Below are positions 60,444-64,000 of a stretch of DNA of 64,000 nucleotides, in pieces. This DNA comes from Hydractinia symbiolongicarpus. Its lineage: Eukaryota > Cnidaria > Hydrozoa > Anthoathecata > Hydractiniidae. The position numbers were made by a program, and so were the translations under genes. The stretch spans positions 25,854,001-25,918,000 of the forward strand of contig NC_079883.1 of NCBI RefSeq assembly GCF_029227915.1, in the 5' to 3' direction. Under the pieces are notes generated by a model. It was not told the DNA's origin and did not search any database. It saw only the letters and a program-made list of their open reading frames with translations. Within the stretch, counting starts at the first letter, position 1. Every line of letters starts with the position of its first letter.

Positions 60444-60632
60444 CTAGTCGTTAGCCCGTGGAAAAATCCACGGGGTCGCCCGTCCTTTAAATTAACCCGT
60501 TGCAACAAAGTGGACAGAAATACATCACATTTGGTATTGATGCGCATTTTAAAAATTTTGTGTTTCCGTTACGGGACACAGCTTTCGCGGACACACAGAC
60601 AGGCAGACGGAATACGGCTATTATTATAGAGA
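60444..60632 (-). mobile_element. Non-autonomous Helitron, 189 bp, intact ends
   Basis: On the minus strand the host A is followed by TCTCTATAATAATAGCCG. The element ends with the perfect hairpin CCCGTGGATTTTTCCACGGG, then CTAACGACTAG, then host T. This is the best-preserved copy in the window. A degenerate end of another copy (CAGAATACGGTTATTATAAAAG) abuts it at 60411-60443. Confidence 0.9.
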
Positions 60633-61105
60633 TTAAAAGTGGATAACGCCTTTAATAATAGATGTTTTCAATGTTCGGTTTGAAATACGGTAGTTGCTAA
60701 TAGTAACCATTAAACGTTTTCAAGAGGCTGGTTTTTCAATGGAAGTAGAATGTTGATGTAACGCAGAAATACTAAGTACAAAGAACGGTAAAAGTGTTAC
60801 TTAATACCAATAACATTTTACTCAGTTTAATAGTTTTAGACTTGTTCTTATCATTCGGCGAAATCTTATTGCGCACTTCTCTTAAAAATATTTGAAAGAA
60901 TCTATCTTTGATTTCATAAAGAAGAAACCAGGTCTTTTTAACCTCAATTTTACCACCGTGAATAATAATTGTACTTCCATCATTATCATTAGTCCTTTTA
61001 ACGTTTTTTCTTTTCGAATTCATTTTTTTCATCAGATTCAGAATTTTTTCAATATCTTTCTTGTTATTTGTAAATTGGGACAACGTTAATATTATAATCA
61101 GTAAT
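60633..61105. other. Spacer with one orphan frame
   Basis: A 103-codon minus-strand frame (60772-61083) is Lys-rich (KKMNSKRKNVKR) and has no start context, splice support or recognised domain. I do not annotate it as a gene. Confidence 0.45.
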
Positions 61106-61106
61106 T

Positions 61107-61212
61107 GATGTTTTAAGATGACCGTTACCAGAGTCTAATTGGGTTAGGTAACGTCGGAACTAAGCACTTGTTGGATGGATGAAAATTCCGAATGTTGGAT
61201 GATACGATTCTT
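61107..61212 (+). pseudogene. 5S rRNA-like sequence (degenerate copy or 5S-derived SINE)
   Basis: GGGTTAGGTAACGTCGG resembles the 5S box A region (GTTAAGCAACGTCGG). It is followed in order by AACTAAGCACTTGTTGGATG and GATGA, like the TTAGTACTTGGATGGGTGA of box C. CCGAATGTTGG then stands in for CCGGGTGTTG. The 5' third is poorly matched and no T-run terminator is clear. It is a decayed 5S gene or the head of a 5S-derived SINE. The identification is from memory of 5S consensus. Confidence 0.5.
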
Positions 61213-61780
61213 TGGTTTGTACAAAAACTTCATTTGAAACTCCATTTCAGTAGCTTGTTCTTCGAAAAATTATAAATGACTGATATTGATTCCAGATATG
61301 TAATCCTGACAAGGAAAGATATTACTTTAGACGAACCAGACAATGACTGAAACAATGAAAAGAGGCTCAAAAACATCATCAAAAAACATGTTTTGTATGG
61401 ACGTTGTTAACTCTAAGTTTGTTTCTAGATTGATTTTGCGATAAGATTTTTTTGCTATAATTTTTAATGATATTCAAATGTCTCTGACAGGCTATTGCTT
61501 AAGGTTAGGTGTTCTGTTTACACTTCTTGCTTGGTAGGTCGTGTGAATGTTTTGGCACCAATATGTTTATCGACTCTGATTGTGAATATATGTTCTAGAC
61601 ACATGAAAGACGTTAGATGGAACTACACACCAAACCTATCCTACAATGATTTATTTTTCAAAATTATGTAATGTTAATATTTCCCTATGTTTTTAGGTTG
61701 TTTTGTTTGGACTAATTACATGTTTACAAGTTATAGTCTGTAACTTTCCCAGTCACGAAATATATTATTTTTTCACTTAT
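61213..61780. other. Spacer upstream of PAN/EGF gene
   Basis: No gene is recognised. It ends in a TTG/TTA microsatellite at about 61786-61820, which forms the pyrimidine-rich approach to the acceptor (TTTTATAG, ending 61828). Confidence 0.45.
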
Positions 61781-61844
61781 CGTGTTTATTGTTGTTGTTA
61801 TTGTTGTTGTTGTTTATTTGTTTTATAGGAGTAACAGAGTAAAA

Positions 61845-62521
61845 ATGATATCTTTGTGGAATATTTTCGCGTTGTTTTCTTGCATTTTATGTATTGTTAA
61901 AGGAGACATACTACGATTGGATGCTTGTAACAAATTTTACGCTTTCTTTAATGTTGTATTTGAAAATGCCCTACTGACAAATACTGTGTTTTCATTGGTT
62001 GAGAAAATTTCTCTCGATCAATGCTTGATCATGTGCACGCAATATCCAAAATGTCATTCATTCAGCTACATGATTCACCATTCACAATGCAGAATGCATC
62101 ATTCTACCACTGCTGACAATGAAACACTTTTACAAAACACGAATGGATGGGTGCACTATGAAACAACGGAGAATGAGCAAAATGTAAGTAGCTGTATAGT
62201 AAAACTATACAACATTATTTGTTTCTACTGTACTACTTCAAAATTTTAAAATTAAATACTTTCATTTTTTTACTCTGGGTGTTTTCAAATATCCTGTGAA
62301 TGTGTTTTTTATTTTATTTATTTTTATTTTTATGATAATATTAACACTGCTTCGTCATGTCCTGATTAAAATATTTGTGAACTGAATTGCTTGAAAAAAA
62401 GTTTTATTTTATTTCTTGTCATACTAGTTGGGTCCGGTCTGTCAGAAAAAGAAACCATGCCAGTATGGCAGATGCGTGGACACTTGTGATAACAAAGGTT
62501 TCAAGTGTATTGGTTGTTCAG
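61845..62521 (+). CDS. Secreted PAN/Apple + EGF-like protein, 5' part
   Basis: Two exons are readable: 61845-62183 (113 codons) and 62428-62521, which ends in phase 1 at a GTAAAA donor. The ATG follows an acceptor 16 bases upstream. A signal peptide (MISLWNIFALFSCILCIVKG) precedes a PAN/Apple-type domain with CLIMCTQYPKCHSFSYM and a later CRMHHS. The second exon encodes an EGF-like module with six cysteines (VCQKKKPCQYGRC, then TC, KC, GC). Downstream exons are not found before the transposon at 62.75 kb. They lie beyond the window or were lost. PAN/EGF ectoproteins are common extracellular proteins in cnidarians; the function is not assigned. Confidence 0.75.
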
Positions 62522-62750
62522 GTAAAATATTTTTGCAAACCTAATTTATTTCTGCTGATACGTGTATTAAAAGCTTTTTGTTTGTTCAATTATACAGAAA
62601 AAAGTATGAAAATATTATTAAATCTTAAAATTATATTAGAACTTTAAAGGATAGCATTTATTTAAACAATTACTTGTACAAAATTGTACATTTTTGCACA
62701 AGATATTACAGCTGTAATCACGATGGACAATATATTGTGATTGTAAAGTC
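62522..62750. other. Intron or spacer between PAN/EGF exon and Helentron end
   Basis: AT-rich, no coding. It ends at the candidate terminal hairpin of the transposon. Confidence 0.4.
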
Positions 62751-62785
62751 AAACAAGAAGCCCTGCGGCTTAAGATTTCCGCCTT
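62751..62785 (-). mobile_element. Candidate 3' hairpin of the large Helitron
   Basis: AAGCC-CTGC-GGCTT forms one small stem (62758-62771). It overlaps a second stem, GCTTAAG/CTTAAGC with an 8-nt loop. Both lie about 55-90 bp beyond the end of the coding frame, where a Helitron or Helentron 3' terminus is expected. No CTAG was confirmed. Confidence 0.4.
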
Positions 62786-62839
62786 AAGCAAAGATGTTGG
62801 AAAGCAATTATATGCGTTGCGATCGAGGACAGTATTAAT

Positions 62840-64000
62840 TTAAAAGTTTAAAATGCAAAAAAAAATAAAGGAGGTTAAAAACACGAAGAAAAAAGTTGTT
62901 TGACCATAGGTTGTTTTTTTCAAATCAGAGAGAGAGTTTAAGCCTGATTGCATCGTGATCACTGAAATAGAAGTATTTAAAACATTCTCACGGATATAGA
63001 CATGGTCAATAAGTGAACCTGATATATGAGTTGGCGAGGTTACGACTTGTTTATATCCAGTAAGAAAATCAAGGAAATAGTTTTCATCGCTAAATGCATT
63101 CACATTAAAATCTCCGAGTATAATATCAACAGTTTCATTTCCCAAAAAATGTTGAAAAAGGTATAATGACTCATCTCTATTGAGGGAATTTTTACGATAT
63201 AGAAGCAAAACATTAATAGCGTTTTCGTGAAACGTTCTTTTTGTCATTCTAAAAAATATTGCACCAGGAATTTTTACAATATCAAACAATTCTATAGTTT
63301 CATTATGACCAACTAAAAGTCTAGAAAATTTGTCCACATTGTTGTTTGGAATTAAAGTAAAGTAATCTAGTTTTGAGTCGAAATGTGAGTTCAATGGTAT
63401 CTGAGTTTCCGTTAGACATAATAAATCACTTTCCATGAGAACGCGGTCGGACCTAATATCGTTTTTATGCTTGTTGTAGGATCTTGTATTAAGCAAAGTG
63501 ACCATAATAGAATTTTCGCTAATTACACCAGTTTCTTTTTGTGTCAATTTTGAATGTTCTCGCATGTAATTGTATTGCTCTGTTGCTCGTGTGTCTGACT
63601 TAATGGTTGACTTAGCAAATGTACCCGTTAGGTATAAACCGTCTAAACTTGTGACTCGACTTAATGCAACATATATTTGTCCTGAGTGAAAGGCTCGTTG
63701 TTTTAATAAATCAAAACAGACAACAATTTTATCAAACTTTTTTCCTTGAACCTTGTGAACAGTACAGGCCCATGACAGCATTAATGGGAATTGCAGCCGT
63801 TTCATAGAAGGTGAAGATGGATTATGTTTGTTAAATTTGATTTCTTTCTCTACTCTATTAATTGGAACAACATTTTCTTGAATAGCATATGGATCTGTTC
63901 TCATAGCTTTAAGTCCAGTATATATGTCTTCCATTTTCAAATATATTCTTGTTACATTTCCTGAGCTATCGGTTTTCAACCGATGAACAGTACCTATCTG
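62840..64000 (-). CDS. Helitron (Helentron-type) helicase-endonuclease, C-terminal part
   Basis: An open frame of about 386 codons runs off the right edge of the window. The first part is the end of a PIF1-like helicase: FPLMLSWACTVHKVQGKKFD (motif V) and YVALSRVTSLDGLYLTG (motif VI). Directly fused is an endonuclease of the exonuclease-endonuclease-phosphatase fold: LLNTRSYNKH, LCLTETQ (catalytic Glu), ILGDFNVNAF (Asp/Asn) and GSLIDHVYI (Asp-His). A rolling-circle helicase fused to a non-LTR-type endonuclease is the mark of Helentron/Helitron2 elements. The Rep HUH domain and helicase motifs I-IV would be beyond 64000. No stop interrupts the visible part, so the element may be young. Confidence 0.88.
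   Translation of the reverse strand, partial: QIGTVHRLKTDSSGNVTRIYLKMEDIYTGLKAMRTDPYAIQENVVPINRVEKEIKFNKHNPSSPSMKRLQFPLMLSWACTVHKVQGKKFDKIVVCFDLLKQRAFHSGQIYVALSRVTSLDGLYLTGTFAKSTIKSDTRATEQYNYMREHSKLTQKETGVISENSIMVTLLNTRSYNKHKNDIRSDRVLMESDLLCLTETQIPLNSHFDSKLDYFTLIPNNNVDKFSRLLVGHNETIELFDIVKIPGAIFFRMTKRTFHENAINVLLLYRKNSLNRDESLYLFQHFLGNETVDIILGDFNVNAFSDENYFLDFLTGYKQVVTSPTHISGSLIDHVYIRENVLNTSISVITMQSGLNSLSDLKKTTYGQTTFFFVFLTSFIFFCILNF

Noticed and set aside
60772..61083. 103-codon Lys-rich minus-strand frame
   Set aside because: No domain, start context, splice sites or polyadenylation signal. The composition fits AT-rich random sequence.
1..64000. tRNA genes
   Set aside because: I looked for box A and GGTTCGAATCC-type box B motifs and found none convincing. 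A tRNAscan run would be decisive.

Overview
The window looks like nuclear DNA of a cnidarian, most likely a hydrozoan. It is AT-rich, its genes are split by GT-AG introns of roughly 0.1-4 kb, and it carries a dense load of short DNA transposons. The species call is inference: the paired astacin-ShKT proteases resemble hydrozoan enzymes of the HMP1/PMP1 type, and the repeat classes (Helitron, piggyBac, a THAP + SWIM element) are common in cnidarian genomes. The other protein-coding genes are ordinary animal genes.

Layout. 1-2839 (+) holds the C-terminal six exons of dipeptidyl peptidase 3. 2.8-9.0 kb is intergenic and contains a foldback element, a 331-bp TIR element and a short Helitron. 9045-9290 (+) is the twin-CX9C protein CMC2. 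9834-13122 (+) is a PH-domain protein with a myristoylation-type N-terminus and a PPPY tail. 14502-14843 (+) is a small secreted orphan. 15832-20888 and 28108-30897 (both -) are two paralogous astacin metalloproteinases with ShKT tails. They are separated by minisatellites and by an internally deleted two-gene transposon (about 23.4-25.7 kb).

31.7-36.4 kb is a repeat block: a piggyBac-type MITE with exact TTAA duplications, another foldback element, a 42-bp minisatellite and a near-identical 1.35-kb tandem duplication. 39950-41374 (-) is a three-KH Nova-type RNA-binding protein. 45637-49706 (+) is AP-4 sigma, which contains a 12-nt microexon. 50542-51836 (+) is a MED9-like Mediator subunit. 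52086-56589 (-) is a membrane ADAM protease with two tandem Helitrons in its first intron. 57920-59196 (+) is a small acidic coiled-coil protein I do not recognise. Near 61.1 kb there is a 5S-rRNA-like stretch. 61845-62521 (+) is the start of a secreted PAN/EGF gene. 62840-64000 (-) is the helicase-endonuclease end of a large Helitron (Helentron type) that runs off the window.

The genes do not form one pathway. The extracellular proteolysis genes (two astacins, ADAM) and the secreted proteins may share surface or matrix roles, but that is inference. The most unusual observations are: the first astacin's two ShKT domains, which have each lost one partner of the same disulfide; the AP4S1 microexon; the transposon deletion that removed the catalytic part of both of its genes; and the near-perfect 21-bp hairpin at 44.7 kb. 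All exon borders come from reading splice sites and homology by eye. No searches were run.
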